A stretch of DNA of 64,000 bases, from assembly GCA_963764675.1 (NCBI GenBank), contig CAVXTQ010000006.1, positions 62,001 through 126,000 on the forward strand, read 5' to 3'. A program made the translations under genes and the position numbers. This DNA comes from Acidiferrum sp963764675. GTDB taxonomy: Bacteria > Acidobacteriota > Terriglobia > Acidiferrales > UBA7541. The notes below the pieces were generated by a model. That model was given only the letters and a program-made list of their open reading frames with translations, was not told the DNA's origin and made no database searches. Positions 35,744 through 44,981 of this stretch are shown here, one piece after another (within the stretch, counting starts at the first letter, position 1; each line of letters begins with the position of its first letter).

Positions 35744-36832
35744 ATGCCGCGCCAGTCGTCCGTAAGAATCTGGGTTGGCACCCGCAAGGGCGCCTTTGCC
35801 TTTTCCTCCAGCGACCGCAAGAAATGGAATGCCGATGGCCCGTTCTTCGCGGGCGAGGAAGTACACCACGTGGCGCAGGACCCTCGCGACCCAAAGCGCC
35901 ACTATGCCGCCGCCGGAAACGCATGGATCGGTCCTCATCTTCACGCCAGCACCGATCGCGGCAAAACCTGGAAACTCTCGGAGAGCGGACTGGCGGTGAA
36001 AGACATCCCCGACGCCACCACTCTAAAGCGCATCTGGCATATCGCGCCGGGCGCCGAAGACGAACCCGGCGTCCTCTACGTGGGCGCCGATCCCGGTGCC
36101 CTCTTTCGCAGCGTAGATAACGGCGCCAATTGGGAGATGGTGTCCGGACTCTGCCATCATCCGACGCGCGCCAAATGGACTCCCGGCGCGGGCGGCATGA
36201 TGGTGCACTCCATTCAATGTTTGGGAAAAGGACGTCTGATCGTCGGCATATCCGCCGCGGGAGCGTTCCGGTCCAGCGACTCCGGCAAAACCTGGCAGGC
36301 CTTCAATGGCAACGTTCGCGCCGATTTTCTGCCGGACAAATTCCCCGAAGTCGGCCAGTGCGTCCACAAACTCAAAGCGCATCCGCGCCGCCCGACCGCG
36401 CTCTATCAGCAGAATCATTGCGGCATCTATCGCGGCGACTTCGGCGGTGAAGCTTGGACCGATATCTCCAAGAGCTTACCGAGCCGCTTCGGCTTTGCCC
36501 TCGCCGTCCCCGCTGGCGAGGAAAACACGCTTTTCACCATCCCGATCGACTCTGCGGAGCAGCGTTTCGTTCCCCAGGGCAAACTGCGCGTTGGGCGCAG
36601 CCGCGATGGCGGACGCACCTGGAAACTTCTCACCAAAGGTCTGCCGCAATCCAACGCCCACGTTCTCGTGCTGCGCGAAGCCATGACCTCTGACGATCGC
36701 GATCCCGCGGGCATATACTTCGGCACTTCCACAGGAACCTTGTTTTACTCGCGCAACGCCGGTGACTCCTGGCACGTCCTCGCGCAATATCTTCCGCCTA
36801 TCTATTCCGTCTCAGCCGCCGTGCACGGATGA
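35744..36832 (+). CDS. BNR/Asp-box beta-propeller protein (sialidase-like fold)
   Basis: The 362-residue protein contains repeated Asp-box motifs: STDRGKTWK (about residue 69), SVDNGANWE, SSDSGKTWQ, SRDGGRTWK and SRNAGDSWH. No signal peptide is seen, so it is probably cytoplasmic. The fold resembles sialidase or plant PSII-stability (Ycf48) proteins, but catalytic Glu/Tyr/Arg residues of sialidases were not recognised. ATG 35744 follows GGAGG at good spacing. Confidence 0.75.
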   Translation: MPRQSSVRIWVGTRKGAFAFSSSDRKKWNADGPFFAGEEVHHVAQDPRDPKRHYAAAGNAWIGPHLHASTDRGKTWKLSESGLAVKDIPDATTLKRIWHIAPGAEDEPGVLYVGADPGALFRSVDNGANWEMVSGLCHHPTRAKWTPGAGGMMVHSIQCLGKGRLIVGISAAGAFRSSDSGKTWQAFNGNVRADFLPDKFPEVGQCVHKLKAHPRRPTALYQQNHCGIYRGDFGGEAWTDISKSLPSRFGFALAVPAGEENTLFTIPIDSAEQRFVPQGKLRVGRSRDGGRTWKLLTKGLPQSNAHVLVLREAMTSDDRDPAGIYFGTSTGTLFYSRNAGDSWHVLAQYLPPIYSVSAAVHG

Positions 36833-36836
36833 TTTG

Positions 36837-36860
36837 GAGTGCGACGGCTAGCCGTCACTC
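36837..36860. repeat. Palindrome after the Asp-box gene
   Basis: GAGTGCGACGGCTAGCCGTCACTC: the core GACGGCTAGCCGTC is a 14-base perfect palindrome. It is immediately after the stop codon and may act as a terminator-like structure or belong to the dispersed repeats. Confidence 0.5.
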
Positions 36861-36941
36861 TTGCGCAGGCAACACGGACAACCTACTTCCCCAAACAAGA
36901 TTCATTTCCGCTCCAGCTAGCTCCTGCTCTAAACTCCACCT

Positions 36942-37355
36942 ATGAATGTCGATTGGGTCCGCAAACTCTGCCTTTCCTTCCCGGGCGCGTTCGAGCAGGT
37001 CGTCTGGGAAGGCGACCTGACCTTCAAGGTCGCGGGAAAGATGTTCGCTCACACGGTTCTCGAAGTTGCACCGGTTTGGCTGTCGTTCAAGTGTTCCGGC
37101 GAAAACTTCGCGGATCTGACGGAGCGCACGGGAATCATTCCCGCTCCGTACCTCGCACGAGCTCAGTGGGTTGCCCTCGAAACGAAAGAAGCGCTGCCTC
37201 CAGATGAACTCGCGCGTCTGCTTCGCGAATCCTACGATCTGGTGGTTGCCAAGCTGCCGATGAAAGCACGCGACGCTCTCTCAAAAAACGTCGCGCCGAA
37301 GTCGCGAACATCGAAACGTTTAGGTTCCAAACCTAAAAACAAACGGAAAAAGTAA
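36942..37355 (+). CDS. MmcQ/YjbR-family DNA-binding-like protein
   Basis: The 137-residue protein matches the small MmcQ/YjbR fold: LSFPGAFEQVVWEGDLTFKV near the start and YLARAQWVALETKE in the middle. The C-terminal 25 residues are very Lys/Arg-rich (KNKRKK end) and could bind nucleic acid. Family members fold like a DNA-binding or enzyme-cofactor module; the function is unclear. ATG 36942 is the only good start. Confidence 0.75.
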   Translation: MNVDWVRKLCLSFPGAFEQVVWEGDLTFKVAGKMFAHTVLEVAPVWLSFKCSGENFADLTERTGIIPAPYLARAQWVALETKEALPPDELARLLRESYDLVVAKLPMKARDALSKNVAPKSRTSKRLGSKPKNKRKK

Positions 37356-37397
37356 GATCGCGGTCGGGAGCGGGACTCTAATTTCGTTGCTGGAAAG

Positions 37398-37844
37398 CTA
37401 TTCAGCCGCGTAGTTGCGCGGCAATGACTTCAAGTACGCGATGATGGCCTTCGCGTCCGCATGGTTCATGTGATAGATGTGCATGGGCGGCCGCAGCTCT
37501 TCACCTTCCGGCCCGGTTCCCTTCTCTAACACGCGTTCGCCTTCCTCTTCGCTAAGGCTTGGAAATCCCGCGAGCGCCGGTGCGTGATCCGCCCAGTTCG
37601 GAATCTTAGCCACGGGCCTGATCCAGATCGGCGCGCCATGCAACCACGCATCGTGCTTTAGCTCGCCACGCTCGTTCCGTGGCGTATGACACTCCACACA
37701 CATGGCCACGTTCTCCACTAGATATTTCCCCCGCGCGACCTCACTCGCGCCCGCTGCGCTTTCTTTCGCGCGATCTTGGGAATGCCCCCGTGCAATCGTC
37801 AACCCAGCCGCCAGCACCACAACAACAAACACAATTGTGCGCAT
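37398..37844 (-). CDS. Exported monohaem cytochrome c
   Basis: The 148-residue protein has a signal peptide (RTIVFVVVVLAAGLTIA) and one CxxCH haem-binding site (CVECH, about residue 50). A distal Met ligand is probably in PPMHIYHMNHADAKA. It should be soluble or membrane-attached in the periplasm and transfer electrons. ATG 37844 is chosen; GTG 37847 immediately before it and an upstream ATG at 37898 are possible. The partner oxidase or dehydrogenase is not next to it. Confidence 0.85.
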   Translation of the reverse strand: MRTIVFVVVVLAAGLTIARGHSQDRAKESAAGASEVARGKYLVENVAMCVECHTPRNERGELKHDAWLHGAPIWIRPVAKIPNWADHAPALAGFPSLSEEEGERVLEKGTGPEGEELRPPMHIYHMNHADAKAIIAYLKSLPRNYAAE

Positions 37845-37976
37845 CACCCTATCTACCTCCGGCTCAGTTCGGCCGCAGTTGCCCAAGTCTGAACACAATT
37901 AGGATGTGTGATGCGGCCTTTTGGACTGCGAGGGGATTTATGAGGCGGGGTTAGACGCCAGTTTTATCTTGGCGTC

Positions 37977-38435
37977 TCAGGGTCGGTCTTTATCTTTGTA
38001 TTCCCCGGGCACATCGTCTTGCGGTACTTCACGTGTCGTTACTTCAGCCTCGTCCGGATCAGGAGCATCTTCCACCCCGCTGACGATTCCCGCCTCAAAG
38101 GCTTGGCCTTCTTCGAGCAATTCGTCGGCGCTCTCGGAATCCACGTCCTCGACAATCGAAACGCCCCCGAAGTCTCCGCCGCCCGCGCCTGCTCGCGCCA
38201 CAAGCGCCTTAGGCTTCAGGCGCACGGTTTCAACATTTTGACTCTTCCCCTGGACCACCACCTTCGTGGTCACTCTTTTTTTCTTCAGTGCGCTCTTCGG
38301 TTTGGCGGCCGTTTTCGCCTTCGCGACGGCCTTCGCTTTCACCGTGACCTTCGCCTTCGGCGCAATCTTCTTGGCCTTGGCGGCCACCGGCTTCTGCTTC
38401 TTCAGCTTCTTAGGAGTTTTTTTCTTCTTTGCCAT
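37977..38435 (-). CDS. Lys/Ala-rich low-complexity protein (histone H1-like N-terminus)
   Basis: The 152-residue protein has a basic first half made of Lys-Ala-Lys repeats (AKKKKTPKKLKKQK onward) and an acidic second half rich in Asp and Glu. It lacks membrane segments and domain signatures. The basic half resembles bacterial histone H1-like proteins that condense DNA; the acidic tail is atypical. A DNA- or RNA-binding role is inferred only from composition. Confidence 0.6.
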   Translation of the reverse strand: MAKKKKTPKKLKKQKPVAAKAKKIAPKAKVTVKAKAVAKAKTAAKPKSALKKKRVTTKVVVQGKSQNVETVRLKPKALVARAGAGGGDFGGVSIVEDVDSESADELLEEGQAFEAGIVSGVEDAPDPDEAEVTTREVPQDDVPGEYKDKDRP

Positions 38436-38507
38436 GCCCGCAGTCTAGCACCGCCATACGTACTCTCAAACACCTAGAATTTTTTGCGGGGAATTATGGG
38501 GGGCGGC

Positions 38508-39533
38508 TTAGTTTCCGGTCTTCAAATCGTCCGGTCTGGCCACGATGGACGCCCTCAGCGCTTTCGTTACTTCCCCGGCGATGTCGTCCTGGACCATCAA
38601 GATGTCGTTCAATGGCCGGTCGTAGGTTTCAGACCAGACAACGTATCCGTTGTCCGCGCGAATCAACCGCGCGTCGACCCGCACCCTGGCGCCTGCCTTG
38701 CGCACACTCCCATCCAGCAGGTAAGCGACACCCAGCGTCCTGGCGATCTCGGCGATGGTTATTTGCGGAGCCTCATGCGAACGCGGCCATAGTTTGCCCT
38801 TGAAAGAGAACGAGGACGTGGGAGGCGGTACGCGAAGGCCGGGGATTCTGCTGAGTTTGTCGATCAGTTCTTCGGTCATTCCGTCGGCGAAGGGCTCCTG
38901 GTTCATCTCGTCGGTCAGGTCGAGGAACGGCAGCACGGCGATGGATTTCTGGGGCTCCGGAGCAATGGCAGCATTGGCAGACGAGGCCGAGTGATTGGTG
39001 TTCGCAATCTTGCTGCGGAACAGAAAGGCAACGACGAGCGCGAGGCAAATCACCGCGGCGGCGGCCCACACGAACCCTGCTCTCAGGCCCGGGCCAGACT
39101 CTTTCTGCACATCGAGCGCATCGGTGGTCGCCCGGATCGACTGTTCGCTGTCCGAAGCCCGCGAAGATCCCGTCTGCGCGCCCGACCCCGCAATGGACGG
39201 ATCCGCCCAGGGGCTGACCGCCGCCACCATCCGGTACCCTAGTCGCGGCACCGTCTCAATATAAGTGGGCTGCTTGGGGTCGTCGCCGAGCAGACGCCGT
39301 AACGATGTCACCGCCTGATAAACGGAGTCCGGGGCGACGTTGACTCCAGCCCAAACCTGGTCGAGCAAATCGTCGATGCTGACGACCTCGCCGGCGTGCC
39401 CGGCCAGGCACAGCAGCAACCGCATCGTCCGCACCTCTACACGAGCGGTCTCTCCAGCTCTCGAAATCTCGCCGGACGCCGGATTAACGCACCAGGCGCC
39501 GATGCGAAGCATTGTCGTGGTTGGGCGTTCCAT
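38508..39533 (-). CDS. CadC-like membrane transcriptional regulator
   Basis: The 341-residue protein has an OmpR-type winged helix (residues about 10-105; LLCLAGHAGEVVSIDDLLDQVW, then SLRRLLGDD and ETVPRLGYR). One membrane helix follows (about 152-174), then a periplasmic domain resembling TolB-N/FlgO (KSIAVLPFLDLTD, FADGMTEELIDKLSRIPGL). It probably senses a periplasmic condition and acts on DNA from the membrane. The domain combination is common in acidobacteria. Target genes are unknown. A 267-bp gap separates it from the divergent gene at 39801. Confidence 0.85.
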   Translation of the reverse strand: MERPTTTMLRIGAWCVNPASGEISRAGETARVEVRTMRLLLCLAGHAGEVVSIDDLLDQVWAGVNVAPDSVYQAVTSLRRLLGDDPKQPTYIETVPRLGYRMVAAVSPWADPSIAGSGAQTGSSRASDSEQSIRATTDALDVQKESGPGLRAGFVWAAAAVICLALVVAFLFRSKIANTNHSASSANAAIAPEPQKSIAVLPFLDLTDEMNQEPFADGMTEELIDKLSRIPGLRVPPPTSSFSFKGKLWPRSHEAPQITIAEIARTLGVAYLLDGSVRKAGARVRVDARLIRADNGYVVWSETYDRPLNDILMVQDDIAGEVTKALRASIVARPDDLKTGN

Positions 39534-39800
39534 GCAGGATCGCTTGTTACCTCTGTTTTAGACGGAAAACAGAAGCGCAGCGCTCGCGGATTATACCAAC
39601 ACCGTGTAGAAACGCCGACCGTGTTTCGGCCGGTCTTGCGCCTAGCGACGCTAACCCAGCCGCCCCAGCAGCAGGCAAGGCCGCGTCATTTCAGAAGTAT
39701 TCAGGGTGTTTCAGACCAAGCTCAGGACTTCTTGGGTCTCACCTAGGTATCGTGGCGTCGCGAATTGCAAACAATCAGTAAGGGAAAGCGAGGATATCCG

Positions 39801-40268
39801 ATGATTGAAGATTCTGCACCTAGGCCCTCGGGAGCAAGGAATGCTCTATTCACAATCGCAGCGGGCGGCCTGATTGCCGGGACCTTGGACCTCACGCAGG
39901 CCATGATCCTGTTTGGACGGCGCGTTCCGCTCTCGGTTGCCGCAGGCCTGCTGGGACGCCAGGCTTTCCATGGAGGCATCGGCACCTATGTCCTGGGTAT
40001 CCTGCTGCACTTCTTTATCGCCTTCTCGGCAACGGCTATCTACTACGCGGCGAGCCGTAGGCTGGGGTTCATGACGGAGCACCCGCTCGTGTGCGGCTTG
40101 TTCTATGGCATGGCGGTTGAACTGGTAATGGGTTATATCGTCTTGCCGCTCTCCGCTCTTCACGCAACCGGCCCTTACGAGCTTCGCGACGTGCTTCAAG
40201 GACTGCTTGTGCACATGGTCGTGGTCGGGCTGCCGATTTCCTTCAGCGTGCGGCGCTTCGCGAAATAG
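39801..40268 (+). CDS. YagU/DUF1440-like inner membrane protein
   Basis: The 155-residue protein has about four hydrophobic helices (FTIAAGGLIAGTLDLTQAMI, TYVLGILLHFFIAFSATAIY, GLFYGMAVELVMGYIVL, GLLVHMVVVGLPIS). The pattern fits YagU-type membrane proteins of unknown role. ATG 39801 is preferred over 39765. It is divergent from the CadC-like regulator and could be one of its targets, which is conjecture. Confidence 0.6.
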   Translation: MIEDSAPRPSGARNALFTIAAGGLIAGTLDLTQAMILFGRRVPLSVAAGLLGRQAFHGGIGTYVLGILLHFFIAFSATAIYYAASRRLGFMTEHPLVCGLFYGMAVELVMGYIVLPLSALHATGPYELRDVLQGLLVHMVVVGLPISFSVRRFAK

Positions 40269-40362
40269 ACGTGTGGCCGCTTTCACGGTTTGACCAAAGC
40301 CCGAGATCTTTGTTTTTTCATGAAACGAAAAGCGGACTGCGCCGTCTTACCTATAGCTGTCT

Positions 40363-40710
40363 ATGGGAGAGGTCTTGGCCAAGCCAAAAGGCGATGTTCT
40401 CCAAGGCACTTTGGCGTTGCTGGTTCTGAAGACGCTCGCCCTCGCGCCAATGCACGGCTACGGGATTACATTGCATATCCAACGGGTTTCGACTGACGTT
40501 TTGCGAGTTGAGGAAGGTTCCTTGTACCCGGCGCTTCACCGCATGGAACAGGATGGCTGGATAAGCGCGGAGTGGGGAACGTCTGAGAACAATCGGCGCG
40601 CCCGCTATTACCACCTGACCGCGACGGGCCGGAAGCAGCTTGCAGAAGAAGAGAAGAACTGGGCGCGCTTGACGCAGGCCGTCGCCAGCGTGCTGCAGTT
40701 CGCGCATTAA
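40363..40710 (+). CDS. PadR-family transcriptional regulator
   Basis: The 115-residue protein shows the PadR winged helix: GTLALLVLKTLALAPMHGYG, then RVEEGSLYPALHRMEQDGW and YYHLTATGRKQL. PadR proteins usually repress a neighbouring gene by binding a palindrome. The gene sits 28 bp upstream of the duplicated permease gene, the typical acidobacterial pairing, so it probably controls that permease. Confidence 0.9.
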   Translation: MGEVLAKPKGDVLQGTLALLVLKTLALAPMHGYGITLHIQRVSTDVLRVEEGSLYPALHRMEQDGWISAEWGTSENNRRARYYHLTATGRKQLAEEEKNWARLTQAVASVLQFAH

Positions 40711-40738
40711 GATCCGCCAGGCAAAGGAGCAAATAAAC

Positions 40739-43441
40739 ATGTCCTTGCTTTCCCGCCTCAAGGGTTTGTTCCAGATCCATCGCCTCGAGCGCGAACTCGA
40801 CGAAGAGCTCCGCTCGCACATCGAAATGCGCACCACGGATAACCTCGCCGCCGGAATGTCCGCCAACGAAGCTCGTTACGACGCGCAACGCCGCTTTGGC
40901 AACTCCACGCTCATGAAAGAAGACACTCGGTCCATGGATATCGTCGGTTGGCTCGAAACCACCGCTGAAGACTTGCGATACGGCCTGCGCACGCTGCGCA
41001 AGTCTCCCGGCTTCACCGCCGTCGCTGTCTTGACGATTGCCTTGGGCATCGGAGCAACGACGGCGATTTTCAGCGTCGTCGATGCGACGCTGTTGCATCC
41101 CTTGCCGTACCCACAACCGGAGCAGCTCGTAAGCATCGAGGACAGTCTTCCCGGCGTGGGCGCGCAGAACGTAGGGATGTCCGTGCCGGAGTGGCACGAT
41201 CTCGAGCGTTCCGGAATTTTTGAATATGTTTCGCCGATGGGCGGAGGCGGGTCGGTAAATCTTACGGGCTCCTCACAACCTACGCGGGCCCGCTTTCTTG
41301 CCGAAGCGCCGAACTACTTTGCGCTGCTGGGCGTGAAACCGGAGTTAGGTCGCTCGTTCAATCCCGAGGATCAGACTCCTGGATTTACGCTGGAAGTGCT
41401 CATTAGCGACGGCCTGTGGAAGGGAGCCTTTGGGGGCGATCCCCACGTCGTGGGCAAAAGTCTGCGGCTGGACAACGACTTGTACAGCGTGATTGGCGTC
41501 ATGCCGTCCGGTTATCACGATCCGAGCCAATCCACTGAAGAAAGGCAGACCGAAGTTTGGGCCGCGACGGGTTTCGCCGCCGCGCCTGCCCCGCCCCCGT
41601 TGCGAAAGTCGCGGTTTCTCGTCGAAGCCATCGCACGACTCAAGCCTGGACTGACGATTACGACGGCACAGAGCCGGTTAGACGCCTTGGTCGCATCTTT
41701 GCGGAAACAATTCCCGGAAGATTATCCGCTGGAGAGCGCCTGGACGGTGCGCTTAGTGCCTCTCAAGGAGACCTTAGTCGGCAATGTTCGCCGGTCATTG
41801 ATTCTGCTGCTTGGCGCCGTGGGATTGGTCCTGCTGATCAGTTGCGTGAACGTCGCGAATCTGCTGCTCGCGCGCGCCAGCGCGCGGGGGCGCGAAATCG
41901 CCATTCGGCAGGCGCTCGGAGCCGCGCGGAAGCGGCTGATACGGCAGTTACTGACGGAGAGCCTTTTACTTTCTCTGCTCGGCGGAATCGGCGGTTTAGC
42001 GATTCTCTTGTGGACGAAGAGATTTCTGCTCCAGATGGTGCCAGACAGCCTGCCGCGGATTAATGAAGTATCGATTAACTGGACCGTTTTGCTTTTCGCT
42101 CTCATGGCCTCGCTGGTTGCTGGCGCGATTTTCAGTCTGGCTCCCGCGCTGCATGCGGGCCGACTAGATTTGACTCATACACTCAAAATGGAAGGCCGTG
42201 GCGCGACAAGCTCCCGGGAACAAGCGCGCACGCGCCGCGGACTGGTCGTAACGGAATTCGCTCTGTCTTTGACCCTAATGATTGCCGCGGGCCTTCTGCT
42301 GCACAGCTTTTGGGACTTGGTGAATGTGCGGCCAGGATTCAATCCACAGAATGTCATGGCGGTTCGGATGTGGCTGCCCATACCAAATGATCCTGAGACC
42401 GACATCTATCGAAGCGCCTCTCAGGAAGCGGCATTGATCCGCGAGTTGCTTGGCCGTGGCAAAAAGCTGCCCGGGGTCGAAGAAATCGCATTCGGTGATC
42501 TAGCGGCCCTTCCATTAGGTCACGGTCGAAACGATCTGAACCCATTCCCGTTGATCCTGGAAGGCCGCGAGACTCCAGGCAGCCAAGCTCCTTTGGTAGA
42601 CGCTTCCATCGTCACGCCAGAATATTTTCACTTGCTGGGTATGACGTTGCTGCGCGGCCGTTTGTTGAGCGAGTTCGACGACGAAAAAACGCCTCAAATC
42701 GCGGTGATCAACGAGGCGTTCGCGCGGATGTATTGGCCGAATGCGGATCCCCTCGGCAAGCGCCTCAAACTACCGACCCCAGGGGACCGTTCCTCTCTTT
42801 CCTGGACCACCGTGGTCGGTGTGCTTGCGGATGCTCGAACAGAATCACTGGCGGACTCGAGCATTCCTCAAATGTATCTGAGCTTGTATCAGCGGCGAGC
42901 TAAAGACCTGGCGATATTTGTACGAGGGCGGCTGGACGCTGCTGCGATTCCAGTCGAGCTGCGCGAGCAGGTGCAGTCCGTCAACCCGGAACTCCCCGTT
43001 TTCGGAGCGCAGACGCTCAACGAAATGGTATCTGCGTCTCTCTCCGAGAGGCGATTCTCGATGGAAATGGTCGGCCTGTTCGCTGTGACGGCGTTGCTCC
43101 TCACGGGTCTGGGAATTTACGGAGTGATTTCGTACATCGTAAGCGAGCGCACGCACGAGATGGGGATTCGTCTGGCCCTTGGGGCGCGAAGGCAAGACAT
43201 CCTGCGCATGGTTCTGCGGCAAGGATTGCGGCTGGCCATTGCTGGTGCCGCAGTTGGGCTGGTCTGTGCGCTGATCGTTTCGCACTTAATGGCAGGACTG
43301 CTTTACGGCGTGAGGCCGACAGATCCTGTGACGTTTGCGAGTGTGGCCCTTCTTCTCGTCGGTGTGGCCCTGCTTGCTTGTTATATTCCGGCGCGGCGCG
43401 CCATTCGCGTCGATCCGCTGGTCGCGCTGAGACATGAATAG
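40739..43441 (+). CDS. ADOP-type duplicated ABC permease (MacB-PCD/FtsX)
   Basis: The 900-residue membrane protein has the ADOP N-terminal motif LDEELRSHIEMR, then a MacB-PCD domain, FtsX helices, a second MacB-PCD and second FtsX block ending at RVDPLVALRHE. FtsX motifs such as ARGREIAIRQALGAARKRLI and ERTHEMGIRLALGARR are present in both halves. No ATPase is adjacent, the usual 'orphan permease' state in acidobacteria. Function may be stress or toxin export using a distant ATPase. The PadR gene precedes it and DinB-like genes follow. Confidence 0.9.
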   Translation: MSLLSRLKGLFQIHRLERELDEELRSHIEMRTTDNLAAGMSANEARYDAQRRFGNSTLMKEDTRSMDIVGWLETTAEDLRYGLRTLRKSPGFTAVAVLTIALGIGATTAIFSVVDATLLHPLPYPQPEQLVSIEDSLPGVGAQNVGMSVPEWHDLERSGIFEYVSPMGGGGSVNLTGSSQPTRARFLAEAPNYFALLGVKPELGRSFNPEDQTPGFTLEVLISDGLWKGAFGGDPHVVGKSLRLDNDLYSVIGVMPSGYHDPSQSTEERQTEVWAATGFAAAPAPPPLRKSRFLVEAIARLKPGLTITTAQSRLDALVASLRKQFPEDYPLESAWTVRLVPLKETLVGNVRRSLILLLGAVGLVLLISCVNVANLLLARASARGREIAIRQALGAARKRLIRQLLTESLLLSLLGGIGGLAILLWTKRFLLQMVPDSLPRINEVSINWTVLLFALMASLVAGAIFSLAPALHAGRLDLTHTLKMEGRGATSSREQARTRRGLVVTEFALSLTLMIAAGLLLHSFWDLVNVRPGFNPQNVMAVRMWLPIPNDPETDIYRSASQEAALIRELLGRGKKLPGVEEIAFGDLAALPLGHGRNDLNPFPLILEGRETPGSQAPLVDASIVTPEYFHLLGMTLLRGRLLSEFDDEKTPQIAVINEAFARMYWPNADPLGKRLKLPTPGDRSSLSWTTVVGVLADARTESLADSSIPQMYLSLYQRRAKDLAIFVRGRLDAAAIPVELREQVQSVNPELPVFGAQTLNEMVSASLSERRFSMEMVGLFAVTALLLTGLGIYGVISYIVSERTHEMGIRLALGARRQDILRMVLRQGLRLAIAGAAVGLVCALIVSHLMAGLLYGVRPTDPVTFASVALLLVGVALLACYIPARRAIRVDPLVALRHE

Positions 43442-43503
43442 CTCAGGTCAGAGGGTGCGCGTACTTATCTTTGGTTTCAAAGGAATTGAGGAGAGTCACT
43501 CGA

Positions 43504-44118
43504 ATGAAACAAATACGAGTCTTCTTGCCATTAGCAGTACTCATCTTTGCCGGGACCGCCTTGCCGCTGGGCGCAAAGAGCGCGGCAGCCGTGAGCGCGC
43601 CTGAGGCGCAACAGTCGCAACCTCCGCCAACTATTGCTTCCATCGTGGACCGCGAGATCAGCACCATCGAAAAGCTAATTTTGGACGCTGCGGAGGCGAT
43701 GCCAGAAGATAAGTTCAACTTCTCCCCTGAGAGCTTGAACATTCCAGGCGCTGACTACAAGGGTGTGCGCACGTTTGCTTTGCAGGTCAAGCACGTCGGC
43801 GCTTCCAACTATGCCCTTTGGTCGCCGCTTACCGGCGATAAGTTCCCGGAAAACTTCATAGGCGGGAACGGCCCTGGGGATTTGAAGAGCAAAGCCGACA
43901 TCCTTACGTTTCTGAAGGATTCGTTTGCCCAGGGCCACAAGGCTGCGGCTACTTTGACCACTCAGAACATGTTGCAGCCCCCGGAGCATAGCAAATCGAC
44001 CCGTCTGCACTTGGCCGAATTTGGCGTTGCTCATGCCTATGATCACTACGGACAGATGGTGGAATACCTACGCATGAACGGAATTGTGCCACCGGCCAGC
44101 CGGGGAAAGTCCGATTGA
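43504..44118 (+). CDS. Secreted DinB-like four-helix protein, copy 1
   Basis: The 204-residue protein has a signal peptide (FLPLAVLIFAGTALPLGA) and a DinB/YfiT-like four-helix bundle. Likely metal-binding histidines are in KHVGASN and HAYDHYG. The second DinB-like gene (44254) has the same His pattern, so the pair is probably duplicated. DinB-type proteins in other bacteria are metal-dependent thiol transferases or stress proteins; export is unusual. ATG 43504 follows GAGAG. It sits 62 bp after the ADOP gene. Confidence 0.8.
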   Translation: MKQIRVFLPLAVLIFAGTALPLGAKSAAAVSAPEAQQSQPPPTIASIVDREISTIEKLILDAAEAMPEDKFNFSPESLNIPGADYKGVRTFALQVKHVGASNYALWSPLTGDKFPENFIGGNGPGDLKSKADILTFLKDSFAQGHKAAATLTTQNMLQPPEHSKSTRLHLAEFGVAHAYDHYGQMVEYLRMNGIVPPASRGKSD

Positions 44119-44253
44119 TTGGCATGATTTCTTTTTCCGTGCGCTGGGGGCAAGACAGCAGTAAGTGTCCTTACCCTGGGTTGACGCGGGCGCCCCTCGC
44201 GGGCGTGGGTGAGTTCGTTGCAGGTTATTGCTAACTCAAAGGAGAAATTTACG

Positions 44254-44847
44254 ATGAAGCGGTCTTTGCATCGATCTGGTCTTGCGCTAGTTGCAGTCAC
44301 TCTGCTTGCCGGCGTCGGAACCAGTCTTTACAGTCAGAGCCAAACGCAGAATCAAGCTCCGCGTCCTGCGCGTTCCCGAGCCGACGAAACGCTCGAAATG
44401 TGGAACGCGATCGGGAACAAACTCGTCGCCATGGCCCAGGATTTTCCCGAAGACAAGTACGATTTCAAGCTGCAGAAAGACCAGCGCACCTTTGCGCAAA
44501 ATCTTCTTCACGTCGCCGCGGTCGACTACGACCTAATAAGCAGCGCTTCCGGATCACACATTGGGCCCGACTTCGGCAACAACAAACATAACCCGTCGCG
44601 AGACGTTTACAAGACGAAAGCCGACGTGGTGAAGCTGGTTCAGCAGGCGGTCGCGGATGGAGCGAAACTGATTCAACAGCAGGGCGACGCGGGGCTCGAT
44701 AAAATTAGGAAATATGCGTGGGGGAACAAGCTGGTCCACAATTCCTACACCTGGATGTTCGCCATCGAGCACAGCGCCGAGCACTATGGCCAGCTTGTGG
44801 TCTACTATCGCGCGAACAACCTGGTACCGCCGGACTCGCGGCGGTAA
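44254..44847 (+). CDS. Secreted DinB-like four-helix protein, copy 2
   Basis: The 197-residue protein has a signal peptide (residues about 1-30) and the DinB core with LLHVAAVDYDLI and EHSAEHYGQL, matching the histidine triad of copy 1. ATG 44254 follows AAAGGAG at good spacing. It lies 135 bp after copy 1 and is probably transcribed with it or separately. The two proteins share layout but are clearly diverged. Confidence 0.8.
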   Translation: MKRSLHRSGLALVAVTLLAGVGTSLYSQSQTQNQAPRPARSRADETLEMWNAIGNKLVAMAQDFPEDKYDFKLQKDQRTFAQNLLHVAAVDYDLISSASGSHIGPDFGNNKHNPSRDVYKTKADVVKLVQQAVADGAKLIQQQGDAGLDKIRKYAWGNKLVHNSYTWMFAIEHSAEHYGQLVVYYRANNLVPPDSRR

Positions 44848-44981
44848 TGCGGTAATAGGTCCGTGGAAGTTCTGGAGTGCAACTCGTAACCCCCGTTGTC
44901 GGCAACTAGGGAGCAATCGTCACTTGGTTCGTAGAATTCTTAGCTCTTCAAATCGAGCCACATGCCCGAATAACACTCCAC

